Assembly: GCA_938084685.1 (NCBI GenBank)
Contig: CALKGE010000003.1
Location: 1-64,000, forward strand
DNA length: 64,000 nt
Reading direction: 5' to 3'
Source of the DNA: an uncultured Pirellulaceae bacterium
GTDB lineage: Bacteria > Planctomycetota > Planctomycetia > Pirellulales > Pirellulaceae
The notes under the pieces are model-generated. The model saw only the letters and a program-made list of their open reading frames with translations, was not told the origin of the DNA and made no database searches. A program made the position numbers and the translations under genes. Shown here piece by piece: positions 38,340 to 47,287 of this stretch; position 1 is the first letter of the stretch, and each line of letters opens with the position of its first letter.

Positions 38340-39068
38340 CTAGGATGCTCGGGAAACGCGAGCACGCAATTTTGCCACGACATCCTGAAATTCAAGGCGA
38401 CGTTCGGTAAAGCCAGCCACCGTTTTTTCTTCGTCGGATTTTACATAATCCATGATGATGTCTTCTGCTGCCAGGAATTCGTCGGTGATATCTGCCACTT
38501 CACTCGCCAGGTCAATGGGAATATTTGTGACACCATTCGCATCGCCGTGAAGCAGATCGCCCTGGTTTACCATCAATCCACCAACTCGAACTGGCAGGCC
38601 GAGATGCAACATGTGACAGTATCCATGGGAAACGATGGTATTGCCAGTGAATACGGGGTATCCGAGTGCTTTCACCTGTTCAAGGTCCCGGCCACCACCG
38701 TTGGTTACCAGGCCGGCAGAACCATACGCCTGATAAGTACTACACATCACCTCGCCAAAAACAGCTGAGACCGGTGGGTCATCGATGTCTTCAAAGACAA
38801 CGACTGCCGGGCCGGGTAATTCTTCAAACTGGGCAAGCTGAGTCTGAATGCTGCCGTACGCATCACCACCGGCAGGAGGGGCGTCCGAGCGGAAGCAGGC
38901 TGTACTGGCATAGCCGACCATCGGTTTAAAGTCGGGGAAGTTGGATCGAATCCTTCCATCCATATAGCCAGTATTACGAGGTCGAACTTCAAATAACTCG
39001 ATAACATTGCAGATGGTTGGCGAATCAAATTCCGCCAGTTTGTCCAGGACTTCCTGCGTTACAGACAT
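38340..39068 (-). CDS. RraA/HMG-aldolase-like family protein
   Basis: 242 residues from the ATG at 39068; a GTG three codons earlier is possible. The fold is that of RraA and 4-hydroxy-4-methyl-2-oxoglutarate aldolases. NGGGRDLEQVK holds the Arg-Asp pair and GDLLHGDANGV the metal/pyruvate site, so aldolase or decarboxylase activity on an oxo-acid is plausible, while plain RraA regulators lack this complete set. The C-terminus has a 40-residue helix. It lies upstream of glnA on the same strand. The substrate is unknown. Confidence 0.82.
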   Translation of the reverse strand: MSVTQEVLDKLAEFDSPTICNVIELFEVRPRNTGYMDGRIRSNFPDFKPMVGYASTACFRSDAPPAGGDAYGSIQTQLAQFEELPGPAVVVFEDIDDPPVSAVFGEVMCSTYQAYGSAGLVTNGGGRDLEQVKALGYPVFTGNTIVSHGYCHMLHLGLPVRVGGLMVNQGDLLHGDANGVTNIPIDLASEVADITDEFLAAEDIIMDYVKSDEEKTVAGFTERRLEFQDVVAKLRARVSRAS

Positions 39069-39206
39069 GGTGCACACTCTTTCTGGGTGAATGATAAAGA
39101 CTAAGTTTCCAACCTAGCACTCTTGAAATGCAAACTCAAGTATGCTGCCACTGATAACGTCAGATGATGAGTTACAATGCAGAAAGCAAGAAGGAGAAAC
39201 AACGCA

Positions 39207-40292
39207 ATGATACTCAGAATACTCACAGGTTTATTTTGTCTGCTGACGCTACCCTTGGGGGCGGTCGAGACAATCGATTCACCGATTGGTACTGGAAAGG
39301 CTGACAAAAACGGAAATGCCGGAAAGGCAGATGCCATCAATATTGGACAACCTTTTGGGGTCGAAGTGGGGCCTGACGGGGCGATGTATATTACCGAAGT
39401 TGAAAACCATAGAGTCATCAAGTACTCCAGGAAAACGAACCGGGTTCAAACGGTGGCTGGTAATGGTACCAAGGGACTAACCAGAGATGGTGGACTGGCT
39501 ACTGACGCGGCGCTCAATGAGCCCTACGAAGTACGTTTTGCTGCCAATGGCGACATGTATTTTGTGGAGATGAAAAATCATATGGTCCGTAAAGTGGACT
39601 TCAAAACCGGAGTGATAACCACGATTGCCGGAACAGGTACTCCAGGCTATGGCGGTGATGATGGTCCCGCCACCAAAGCCCAACTCAGCAACCCTCACAG
39701 TATTGCCTTAGATGATAAGGGGAATCTCTATATTGCTGACATTGGTAATCATCGTATTCGTCGTGTCAATCTGGAAACAGGAATTATCCAATCGATTGCT
39801 GGCAGCGAGCAGCGCTCGCTTCCGCAGGATGGTCAGTTGGCCGAGGGGAATCCGATTCTTGGTCCCCGAGCCCTTTACTTTCGTAACAATGTGCTCTGGA
39901 TTGCCTTACGAGAAGGCCACAGTGTCTGGAAACTTGATTTGGCTAGTGGGCGTCTGCATCACGTTGCCGGAACGGGGGCCAAGGGGTATTCCGGTGATCA
40001 GGGAGATCCATTGAAAGCAACATTCAACGGGCCCAAAGGCATTGTGGTTGACCATCAGCAACGAATTCTGGTTGTTGATACCGAAAACCATGCAATTCGA
40101 TTGATTGATCTGGAAAAGAATGAAATCACCACCGTGGCTGGAAACGGGAAGGTTGGCTTTAGTGGAGATCGGGGACCAGCGACGAAAGCTACCATGGACC
40201 GTCCTCATGGGATTGGAATTGATCTGCAAGGGCGTGTGTATGTCGGGGATACGAACAACCATGTGATTCGTGTTTTCACAACACCACGCTAA
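39207..40292 (+). CDS. Secreted NHL-repeat beta-propeller protein
   Basis: 361 residues from the ATG at 39207; AAGGAG lies 10 nt upstream and the next residues form a signal peptide (MILRILTGLFCLLTLPLG). An ATG at 39177 would put the hydrophobic core too far in. Five or six NHL blades follow, with repeating NHLVRKVD/NHRIRRVN ends and 'GTGTPGYGGDDGPATKA' starts, forming a propeller for binding proteins or sugars outside the cytoplasm. Planctomycetes have many such proteins with no defined role. The exported MocA-like gene follows 78 bp later in the same direction. Confidence 0.87.
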   Translation: MILRILTGLFCLLTLPLGAVETIDSPIGTGKADKNGNAGKADAINIGQPFGVEVGPDGAMYITEVENHRVIKYSRKTNRVQTVAGNGTKGLTRDGGLATDAALNEPYEVRFAANGDMYFVEMKNHMVRKVDFKTGVITTIAGTGTPGYGGDDGPATKAQLSNPHSIALDDKGNLYIADIGNHRIRRVNLETGIIQSIAGSEQRSLPQDGQLAEGNPILGPRALYFRNNVLWIALREGHSVWKLDLASGRLHHVAGTGAKGYSGDQGDPLKATFNGPKGIVVDHQQRILVVDTENHAIRLIDLEKNEITTVAGNGKVGFSGDRGPATKATMDRPHGIGIDLQGRVYVGDTNNHVIRVFTTPR

Positions 40293-40370
40293 GCAACGCC
40301 GCTGCCACTGTTGTACAATGAGAGACGTGAAAACAAGAAAGCTGCTTCCCAATAGGTATGAGGTGAGATA

Positions 40371-41396
40371 ATGCTCAAGTGCATCAAACTGTTTATGGCG
40401 GTTCTCGTCATTTCTTTTAGTTCATTTCAGGTTACGGCTGAGGATACTGTCGCACTTAAGGTTGGCATGATCGGTCTGGATACTTCCCATAGCATTGCTT
40501 TTACGAAAGTGCTCAATGCGGAAGATGCGCCCGAAGATGTAGCTCGCTGCAAAGTAACGATCGCATATCCTCATGGAAGTCGTGTCATCGAATCGAGCTA
40601 CTCCCGAATTCCCGGCTACACCGAGCAGATGAAAGAGATGGGAGTGAAGATTGCCGGCTCGATCAAAGAAGTGCTGGCGGAAGTGGATGTGGTTCTTTTG
40701 GAAACCAACGATGGAAATCCACATTTGGCACAGGCGATGCAAGTAATTGATGCAGGTAAACCGTTGTTCATTGATAAGCCTGTTGCGGGGAGTCTTGCGG
40801 ATGCTATTGCGATTTATCGTTATGCAGACGAGAAAGGAGTTCCGGTCTTTACCAGTTCCTCCTTACGGTATTCCGAAGGTGCAGTCAAAATCCGAAATGG
40901 CTCGATAGGAAAAGTTCACGGAGCGGAAACTTATAGCCCGGCCCATCTCGAGCCATCTCACCCGGACCTGTTTTGGTATGGGATTCATGGTGTGGAAGCC
41001 CTGTTTACGGTGATGGGAGCTGGTTGTGAGAAAGTCGTGCGAGTTACTACGAATGACACTGAATTTGTAACTGGTACCTGGTCCGATGGTCGCGTGGGTG
41101 CATTTCGTGGCATCCGAGGATATAAGGGTGGTTACGGAGGCACTGCTTATGGCGATAAAGGAGTGGCCCAGGTAGGACCCTACCAGGGATATCGTCCATT
41201 GGTCGTGGATATTGTGGCTTTCTTTAGAACCGGTAAATCTCCGGTTGAAGCACGCGAATCGCTGGAGATATACGCCTTTATGGAGGCTGCTGACGAGTCG
41301 AAACGACGTGGTGGTGTTCCTGTTTCCATTGCTGATGTGATGAAGCAAGCTTCTGCGAAAGCCGAACAACGTATCAAGGAACTTCAGGCCAAATAG
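40371..41396 (+). CDS. Exported Gfo/Idh/MocA-like oxidoreductase
   Basis: 341 residues. The ATG at 40371 has GAGGTGAG 5-7 nt upstream. A Sec-type signal peptide (MLKCIKLFMAVLVISFSSF, ending VTAE) precedes a Rossmann domain (KVGMIGLDTSHSIAF) and the FIDKPVAGS motif with the conserved Lys-Pro. The glycine-rich GxGxxG is changed to GLDTSH, so cofactor binding may differ from that of cytoplasmic relatives. Export of an NAD(P) enzyme without a Tat motif is unusual, as it would have to acquire a cofactor outside. Substrate unknown. Confidence 0.85.
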   Translation: MLKCIKLFMAVLVISFSSFQVTAEDTVALKVGMIGLDTSHSIAFTKVLNAEDAPEDVARCKVTIAYPHGSRVIESSYSRIPGYTEQMKEMGVKIAGSIKEVLAEVDVVLLETNDGNPHLAQAMQVIDAGKPLFIDKPVAGSLADAIAIYRYADEKGVPVFTSSSLRYSEGAVKIRNGSIGKVHGAETYSPAHLEPSHPDLFWYGIHGVEALFTVMGAGCEKVVRVTTNDTEFVTGTWSDGRVGAFRGIRGYKGGYGGTAYGDKGVAQVGPYQGYRPLVVDIVAFFRTGKSPVEARESLEIYAFMEAADESKRRGGVPVSIADVMKQASAKAEQRIKELQAK

Positions 41397-41507
41397 TAGT
41401 TATTCGAGGCAGGCTAGTGGAGCGTTGGTATTCAGTTGACGATCAGTTTGGTATCGACGATCCAATTGAGAGGTTTACTGGTAGTGCAGTTTGTCTGAGT
41501 TAGTCTT

Positions 41508-43490
41508 ATGGCTGTTTGGTTTGCGTTTGGCTTTGTCTTTCTTTTACTTCCCGTCTGGGTAAGGCTTTACAACAGACAGATCGAACGAGGCCGCGCCGTA
41601 ACCTTGCTGATCCTGTTGCTGGGATCGTTACTGGCTGGTTGTTTTTCTGAGTCGGATCAAGTCGACCCGGACGTCGGCCCGGCAACTGATTCCCAACGTC
41701 ACCAGACTCAGCAGGATAACCTTGAGATCACTCCGGTAAATACAGAACGCGCCCCGGTTGTCGAACCATCTGATGGTTATGTCGGAAGCAGCCGTTGTAT
41801 TAAGTGTCATGCTGAAGAGCATGCTTCGTGGGATGAATCTTACCACCAGAGTATGACTCAGCTTCCCAATGATGAAACAGTTCTTGGTGACTTCAATGAT
41901 GTAGAGCTTCAGTTGGATGGAGTTAATTACCATCTGGAGCATGATGAAGATGGGTACTGGGTCAGAGTGAATCTGGGAAACGGGCCTGAAAGATTACAAA
42001 TCAAACTGCTGACCGGTTCGCATCATATGCAACTCTACTGGTTCGCTTTACCGGATGAAGTGCCTCCCGCAGGTCCAAAGCGGATTCTGGGATTGATGCC
42101 TTTTTCTTACCTGGTATCTCAGAAAGCATGGGTTCCTCGGCGGTCAACTTTTATGCAGCCTCCGGTTCACACCGAGAACTTTGAGATTGGCCGTTGGAAT
42201 GCCACTTGTGTCAGATGTCATTCAACGCATCCGAAAGCGGATTATTTTGGTAAAGATAATCCACTCACAACAGTCACTGAATTTGGTATTTCGTGCGAAG
42301 CTTGCCATGGCCCTGGCAAGGAACACTCTGAATTCTACGAGCTTGGTAAGCCGCCGGATGTCGGAGGTCCTCATCAGATCGTCAATCCACTGGATTTGGA
42401 CCACCGTCGGGCGTCCCATGTTTGTGCGAACTGTCATGGTGCAACGTCGGTTAAACAGCGAGCCGATGCCAGACTTTGGCATGAGGAGGGAAATGCTTTT
42501 CGGCCTGGTGATGATTTGCTTGAATTTCGCCACTTGATTCGTGCGACAAAACCGGACGAAGCGATGACTGCAGAATTGCTACAGCACGATCCGAGACTGT
42601 TCGAAACAGTGTTCTGGAGTGATGGTATGGTGCGGGTCACGGGACGTGAATATTCCGGATTAGTGGAATCTGCCTGTCACATCGAGGGAGAACTTTCATG
42701 TCTCACTTGTCATACGATGCACAATGAGAATGCAGAGCAACGCCCCGAGGAGAAAGTTTGGAATGACGATCAGCTGCGAATTGGAATGCGTACAAGTCAG
42801 GCATGTATAAATTGCCACACACAGTACACAGGAAACGAATTGACTCAGCATACCCATCATATGCCAAAGAGTCAGGGGTCAAATTGCTACAATTGCCATA
42901 TGCCACATACATCCTATGGGCTGTTAAAGGCAGCTCGTTCTCATCAAATCAGTAATCCATCCGTTGCTGAAACCTTGCAAGTGGGCCGGCAGAACGCCTG
43001 TAACAACTGTCATGTTGATAAACCTCTTCAATGGACAGCAGACCATCTGCATGATTGGTATGGTCACGAGAAAGTGGACTTGCCCGATGCTCACCAGAAG
43101 ATTTCGTCTGTGGTCCTGCAACTGTTGACGGGAGATGCTGGCCAACGTGCGTTAGCGGCTTGGGCCTTGAGTTGGGATCCGGCACTGGAAGTCTCTGGTC
43201 GTACCTGGCAAGGTGGTATTTTGAGCTACAGTCTGGCAGATCCCTATGATGCTACGAGATGGATGGTGGTAAATAGCCTGAAGAAACTCGAGCCAACCGT
43301 GAGTGAAAGCCTTACCGCTCAGCTTGGTCCTGGTGAGGCCGAAGCCATCAAACAGAAGTTGTTGCAGCATGTGGAGCAAGAGCAGGTTTTACCAAACGTC
43401 TTGAGAAAACCGGATGGTTTGCTGGATATCAATCTGCTGGAATTCCTCTTGCAGCAGAGAAATGACCGGCGAACCTACCTGCAGGAATAA
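41508..43490 (+). CDS. Octaheme c-type cytochrome lipoprotein
   Basis: 660 residues. Two N-terminal hydrophobic segments precede LLGSLLAGC, a good lipobox, so the mature protein is probably anchored by a lipid at about Cys45. Eight CxxCH heme motifs follow: CIKCH, CVRCH, CEACH, CANCH, CLTCH, CINCH, CYNCH and CNNCH. The layout resembles cytochrome c554/NrfA-like multiheme proteins. A C-terminal segment of about 130 residues without hemes looks like HEAT or TPR helices. The role is periplasmic electron transfer or a reductase; the partner is unknown. It is convergent with mtnA, 2 bp between stops. Confidence 0.9.
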   Translation: MAVWFAFGFVFLLLPVWVRLYNRQIERGRAVTLLILLLGSLLAGCFSESDQVDPDVGPATDSQRHQTQQDNLEITPVNTERAPVVEPSDGYVGSSRCIKCHAEEHASWDESYHQSMTQLPNDETVLGDFNDVELQLDGVNYHLEHDEDGYWVRVNLGNGPERLQIKLLTGSHHMQLYWFALPDEVPPAGPKRILGLMPFSYLVSQKAWVPRRSTFMQPPVHTENFEIGRWNATCVRCHSTHPKADYFGKDNPLTTVTEFGISCEACHGPGKEHSEFYELGKPPDVGGPHQIVNPLDLDHRRASHVCANCHGATSVKQRADARLWHEEGNAFRPGDDLLEFRHLIRATKPDEAMTAELLQHDPRLFETVFWSDGMVRVTGREYSGLVESACHIEGELSCLTCHTMHNENAEQRPEEKVWNDDQLRIGMRTSQACINCHTQYTGNELTQHTHHMPKSQGSNCYNCHMPHTSYGLLKAARSHQISNPSVAETLQVGRQNACNNCHVDKPLQWTADHLHDWYGHEKVDLPDAHQKISSVVLQLLTGDAGQRALAAWALSWDPALEVSGRTWQGGILSYSLADPYDATRWMVVNSLKKLEPTVSESLTAQLGPGEAEAIKQKLLQHVEQEQVLPNVLRKPDGLLDINLLEFLLQQRNDRRTYLQE

Positions 43491-43492
43491 TG

Positions 43493-44563
43493 CTAAGCCA
43501 GTAGGAGTTCTGAAATCTGGCTCTGATTGACCGGCTGGATGATCCCTTTTTCCGTAACGATCGCGGTAATGAGCTCAGCGGGAGTTACATCAAAAGCCGG
43601 ATTGTACGTTGCCACTCCGTCCGGACCAGTCTGACGCCCGAAACCGCATGTGATTTCTTCGTCCGCCCGAACTTCGATAGGAATATCATCGCCAGATTCA
43701 AGAGTTAAATCGAACGTGTTGCTTGGAGCAGCAATGTAAAAGGGAATGTTGTGGTGTCGGGCAAGAACCGCGAGCCCGTACGTTCCGATTTTGTTCGCCG
43801 CGTCACCGTTGGCGGCTATTCGATCAGCTCCGGTCACAACAGCCTGCACCTTGCCTTCATGCATAACCTGAGCAGCCATGTTGTCACAGATTAGTACTGT
43901 ATTGATATTGCTCCGTAACAATTCCCATGCTGTGAGCCTTGCGCCCTGTAGCAACGGGCGTGTTTCGTCTACATAGATGGTGAGTTCTTTTCCCTGCTCG
44001 TGAGCGGTGAAAAAAAGCGACAGAGCCGTACCGTATTCACTGGTAGCAAGTCCGCCAGCGTTACAATGCGTGATGACACCCATTCCCTGCTCCAGTAATT
44101 CAGCTCCGTATGATCCAATCGCTCGACACATGATACGATCTTCATCATGGATTGCTTGCGCTTCCTGCAGCAGAGTTTGGGCAATCTGAGTGGTGGTCAG
44201 TTGTTTGGCCAGCAGCGAATTAGCTTTGGTCGTCATCCGATCCAACGCCCAAAACAGATTGACAGCAGTGGGACGACTTTGGGCTAGATAGGCGGAGACC
44301 TCGTTTAGCCGTTCCAAAAGATCCTGTTCTGAACACGCGGTGAGATCCAATTCCTGCAGGCCGACACAAACACCATAGGCCGCGGCAATTCCGATCGCAG
44401 GTGCCCCGCGCACTCGCAGCACTTTAATAGCTTCCCAGATTGATTCGACATCTTTGCAGTCGATTGTTTGTAACCGGGTTGGCAGAAGTGTCTGGTCAAT
44501 CAGGGAAAGATGACCATCCAATCCACCTTTCCATTCCAGTGTTTTCACGAAGGAACTGGCCAT
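43493..44563 (-). CDS. mtnA: S-methyl-5-thioribose-1-phosphate isomerase
   Basis: 356 residues from the ATG at 44563 (MASSFVKTLEWKG), which matches the family start; a longer frame to 44632 adds an unrelated 23 residues. In the methionine salvage pathway it converts methylthioribose 1-phosphate to methylthioribulose 1-phosphate. THCNAGGLATSEYGTAL has the catalytic Cys, and VVTGADRIAANGDAANKIGT the catalytic Asp; RGAPAIGIAAAYG binds substrate. No other salvage gene lies nearby. The eIF2B-type fold is complete. Confidence 0.95.
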   Translation of the reverse strand: MASSFVKTLEWKGGLDGHLSLIDQTLLPTRLQTIDCKDVESIWEAIKVLRVRGAPAIGIAAAYGVCVGLQELDLTACSEQDLLERLNEVSAYLAQSRPTAVNLFWALDRMTTKANSLLAKQLTTTQIAQTLLQEAQAIHDEDRIMCRAIGSYGAELLEQGMGVITHCNAGGLATSEYGTALSLFFTAHEQGKELTIYVDETRPLLQGARLTAWELLRSNINTVLICDNMAAQVMHEGKVQAVVTGADRIAANGDAANKIGTYGLAVLARHHNIPFYIAAPSNTFDLTLESGDDIPIEVRADEEITCGFGRQTGPDGVATYNPAFDVTPAELITAIVTEKGIIQPVNQSQISELLLA

Positions 44564-44651
44564 GGGCGGCAATTGCTTTCTGAGTGTTGTTTCGTCCGGA
44601 GGGCCGAAACTTGCAAAGAAGACTGGTAGCAAACGCAGTGAGCAAGTTTGC

Positions 44652-45227
44652 TTATTCTTCAGCCTTTAGTTCCGCTTCCTTCTTCAGATCAGCATCGATT
44701 GCAATCCGGATTGCTTTGGATGCCGCACTTACCGTCTTCTGTGGTCCGGTCATTTTCAGGAAGTAATTCCCTTTATCCTTGACCATCAGAACAACTGCCA
44801 GCATCTGGTAACCTGGAGTTGGGTTGGTTTGGCGATTGATGGGAGGTCCGATCGGTTTGTTGTAAACTCCCGTAATGTCCAATAAGTAATACTCGCCCTG
44901 CGTTGATTCCCCTTTGTAGATTTTCTGCTTCTTACCCGCTGGTTGAAACTGGCCAGACCACCGTTCGAGGTTGGCATTGACTCCACCACCGGCTCCACCA
45001 AAGAAATATACCACCAACTCTGCGTCATCCTTGTCTCCCTCAACTTTGGGGATCGCAAACTGCGCTGTTCGCAAGTTGTTACTGGCTGGAGACTGTTTCC
45101 AGGTCGTTGGAACTTTGAGTGTAATGTCTTTGGCTTCTACTTTTTTTGTTTTGTCATCGGCATTTAACGCTGGTACAGCGATAAAGAGAGCGAGGGTCAG
45201 GACAGTCAGTTTATGAAGACGCAACAT
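44652..45227 (-). CDS. Small secreted protein of unknown function
   Basis: 191 residues. A signal peptide (MLRLHKLTVLTLALFIAVPALNA) precedes a beta-rich domain that begins ITLKVPTTWKQSP and contains a glycine run, FFGGAGGGVNANLERW. It ends in a charged helix (LKKEAELKAEE). The pattern recalls planctomycete-wide secreted hypotheticals, with a PsbP/Mog1-like feel in the 'VPTTWKQ...AQFAIPK' start, but I cannot assign a family. It lies between mtnA and the GYF_2 gene, all on the minus strand with separate spacers. Confidence 0.75.
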   Translation of the reverse strand: MLRLHKLTVLTLALFIAVPALNADDKTKKVEAKDITLKVPTTWKQSPASNNLRTAQFAIPKVEGDKDDAELVVYFFGGAGGGVNANLERWSGQFQPAGKKQKIYKGESTQGEYYLLDITGVYNKPIGPPINRQTNPTPGYQMLAVVLMVKDKGNYFLKMTGPQKTVSAASKAIRIAIDADLKKEAELKAEE

Positions 45228-45337
45228 TTTTAGAGTTTTCCTATGGTGGTTTAGATAGGTGCAGGCGAAGCTGAACCCCAGGATTTGGAAATTTGGAAAG
45301 TTATCGGGATTTTCGGCATAGGAGCCGTTGTTCCATC

Positions 45338-46069
45338 CTACTGCGAAAGAACGACGACCGCTACTAAAGAACCAAGTAAAACCACTGAGAGGAATGCCAG
45401 TACGACTCCTTTCATCTTATTGCCCGAACTGTCACTGCGGCGGATATTGTGATGAGCAAGCGTGGACTGGTCTACCTGGAGATTGGCGAAAGTGGAACTG
45501 GTTTCGATTTCGACAGCGTTCGTTTCTAATGCTTCAAAGAAGTTATCGTCGTTGAACGATGTCGGCGTTGTATCGAGGACATGGGGAGATTCGGAAGGAG
45601 GGGCGAGTACAGCGACCTGGCTTTCAGGTTCGAGAACTGTTTGGGGTTCTTCTGAATTCGACACCAGATTAACTCGTGCCGGGCGATGGCTACTTTCCTG
45701 AAACTCAGAGAATATCTTTGAGGCAGGCTGCCAGTTGATCCAGTCGTGGCGACGGAGATGTGTGCGATGGTCAATTCGTTTCTCTTCAATCCATGCCAGC
45801 AACACCTCACCGGAAGCTGGTCCAAATTCTCCTCCGTCAGCTGGTCGAACGTACCACTTTAATTCAGGGCGTTCGGCGACACACTTGGAAATGCTCATGG
45901 CTGACCGCCGTTTATCTCCGGCAAAACTGGTCGCGCGATGCTCAGTTTCAGAATCCAGCGGAATTCGGATCCTTGCATCGCATTCGGGACAGATCCCACG
46001 TTTACCAGCCAGATAAGCTTTGACGTTCAGTTTTTTGTGACAACTGGGACAAATGAATCGGATACCCAT
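45338..46069 (-). CDS. Zinc-ribbon / GYF_2 domain membrane protein
   Basis: 243 residues from the ATG at 46069. Residues 1-40 form a zinc ribbon (CPSCHKKLNVKAYLAGKRGICPEC). Residues about 72-125 are a GYF_2 domain (KWYVRPADGGEFGPASGEVLLAWI, ending INWQPASKIF), a peptide-binding module common in planctomycetes. A long low-complexity linker follows, then a single C-terminal membrane helix (VVLAFLSVVLLGSLVAVVVLS), so the domains face the cytoplasm. It probably acts as an adaptor. A longer frame to 46111 has no family support. Confidence 0.85.
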   Translation of the reverse strand: MGIRFICPSCHKKLNVKAYLAGKRGICPECDARIRIPLDSETEHRATSFAGDKRRSAMSISKCVAERPELKWYVRPADGGEFGPASGEVLLAWIEEKRIDHRTHLRRHDWINWQPASKIFSEFQESSHRPARVNLVSNSEEPQTVLEPESQVAVLAPPSESPHVLDTTPTSFNDDNFFEALETNAVEIETSSTFANLQVDQSTLAHHNIRRSDSSGNKMKGVVLAFLSVVLLGSLVAVVVLSQ

Positions 46070-46151
46070 GTAAACCCTGCATGTATTGGAGGTGAAAACT
46101 GGATGACACAAAAGCGAAATAGGAGGTCAGTTTTCAGGGAAGAAATCAGCC

Positions 46152-46199
46152 TCGCTTTGCTATCTCGTAATTATAGGTTTCGGTTACGAGCAAAGCGAT
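46152..46199 (-). repeat. Bulged 15-bp inverted repeat after the reductase gene
   Basis: TCGCTTTGC-TAT-CTCGTAA (46152-46170) pairs with TTACGAGCAAAGCGA (46184-46198), leaving a small bulge. It lies 16 bp past the stop of the 46215 gene on the minus strand. No T tract follows, so it may be an RNA stabiliser or a rho-assisted terminator; weakly supported. Confidence 0.4.
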
Positions 46200-46214
46200 C
46201 AAATCAACGGAGGA

Positions 46215-47237
46215 TTAGTGATAGTTTTCTTCGTTCGGATTGTTATAAAGTACCGACTCAAGTAATTCTGGCGAACCTTTAACGGTATTATCGATTCGCT
46301 TGTGCCACTCCTGATCCGTGGGAACAAAGATCGGTAAAGCCGGCCAGGGATCGAAGGGTTCGAATCCAAGCCGAGTGATCAGTTTTTGACTGTTTAACGA
46401 CACGTTTCCAGCTCGTGGAGGCATCGGACCGGCGTCTATACGTGGACAGCCTTTTAAATTGTCCGGATTGTATCCGCCTACACGGTTCACTATTTGTGCA
46501 ATCTCGTACAGACTCAGACGGCGGGGACCTCCCGCATGATACAAACCAGGTAACTCATTTGTGAGTGTCCAATGGATCAGCCTGTTGAGGCAATCGGTAT
46601 AGTGAGGCGTTCGTACTTCGTCGTAGTAGAGTGTTGCCGGTTTGTCATTTTTAAATCTGGATTGAATCCAGTCGATGGCACCTGCGTGCCCACTAAAGCT
46701 GATGCCCATTGGCAAAGATATCCTTAGGATGGAGGCGTCAGGCTGATACTTGGTGACCAGCCGCTCTGCTTCGACCATGGTCTTGCCATAGATGGTGACC
46801 GGGTCCGGAACGTCCTCTTCGACGTAATCGCCATTGCCGTCGCCGGAAAAAACTAAATCGATGGACAATTGCACAAGTCTGACTTTGTGCTGAAGACTCT
46901 GGATCGCCTCGATTAGGTTGTTGATACCGACAACGTTGACTCGATGCGCCATAGCAGGATCAAGTTCACATGACTTCAGCCGACAGGTTCCCAGTCCGCT
47001 TACGACAGATCGAAACTGATGTTTTTGAAACAGGGCCAGCAGTTTTTCTTTGTCCAGGATGTCGCAACCGACAATGCCCTCGCCAGACAGTGGCCAGTAT
47101 TCATCGCGACGGATGCCAAACACCTGACCAGGGTATTTTTCCGAGTAGTAACGAAAGGCGTTATAACCAGCCACGCCGGCGATTCCGGTTACCAGCAGCG
47201 GCAGGGGGACATCGGATAGAGGAGGGTATTGGGGCAT
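46215..47237 (-). CDS. RmlD-like NAD-dependent sugar-nucleotide reductase (extended SDR)
   Basis: 340 residues from the ATG at 47237. A TTG at 47303 would overlap the upstream aminopeptidase gene by 16 bp and cannot be excluded. A Rossmann start VTGIAGVAGYNAFRYY (TGxxGxxG), VQLSIDLVFSGDGNGDYVEED, and the catalytic YGKTMVEAE (YxxxK) place it with dTDP-4-dehydrorhamnose reductases. EDVPDPVTIYGKTM is close to the RmlD signature. No other rml genes are nearby. It is last in a likely three-gene operon with a Nudix hydrolase and an aminopeptidase. Confidence 0.88.
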   Translation of the reverse strand: MPQYPPLSDVPLPLLVTGIAGVAGYNAFRYYSEKYPGQVFGIRRDEYWPLSGEGIVGCDILDKEKLLALFQKHQFRSVVSGLGTCRLKSCELDPAMAHRVNVVGINNLIEAIQSLQHKVRLVQLSIDLVFSGDGNGDYVEEDVPDPVTIYGKTMVEAERLVTKYQPDASILRISLPMGISFSGHAGAIDWIQSRFKNDKPATLYYDEVRTPHYTDCLNRLIHWTLTNELPGLYHAGGPRRLSLYEIAQIVNRVGGYNPDNLKGCPRIDAGPMPPRAGNVSLNSQKLITRLGFEPFDPWPALPIFVPTDQEWHKRIDNTVKGSPELLESVLYNNPNEENYH

Positions 47238-47287
47238 GGGAGGCGTGGAGTTTTGAAATGCTTGTGAAGATGTGTTGACCGTCCGAG

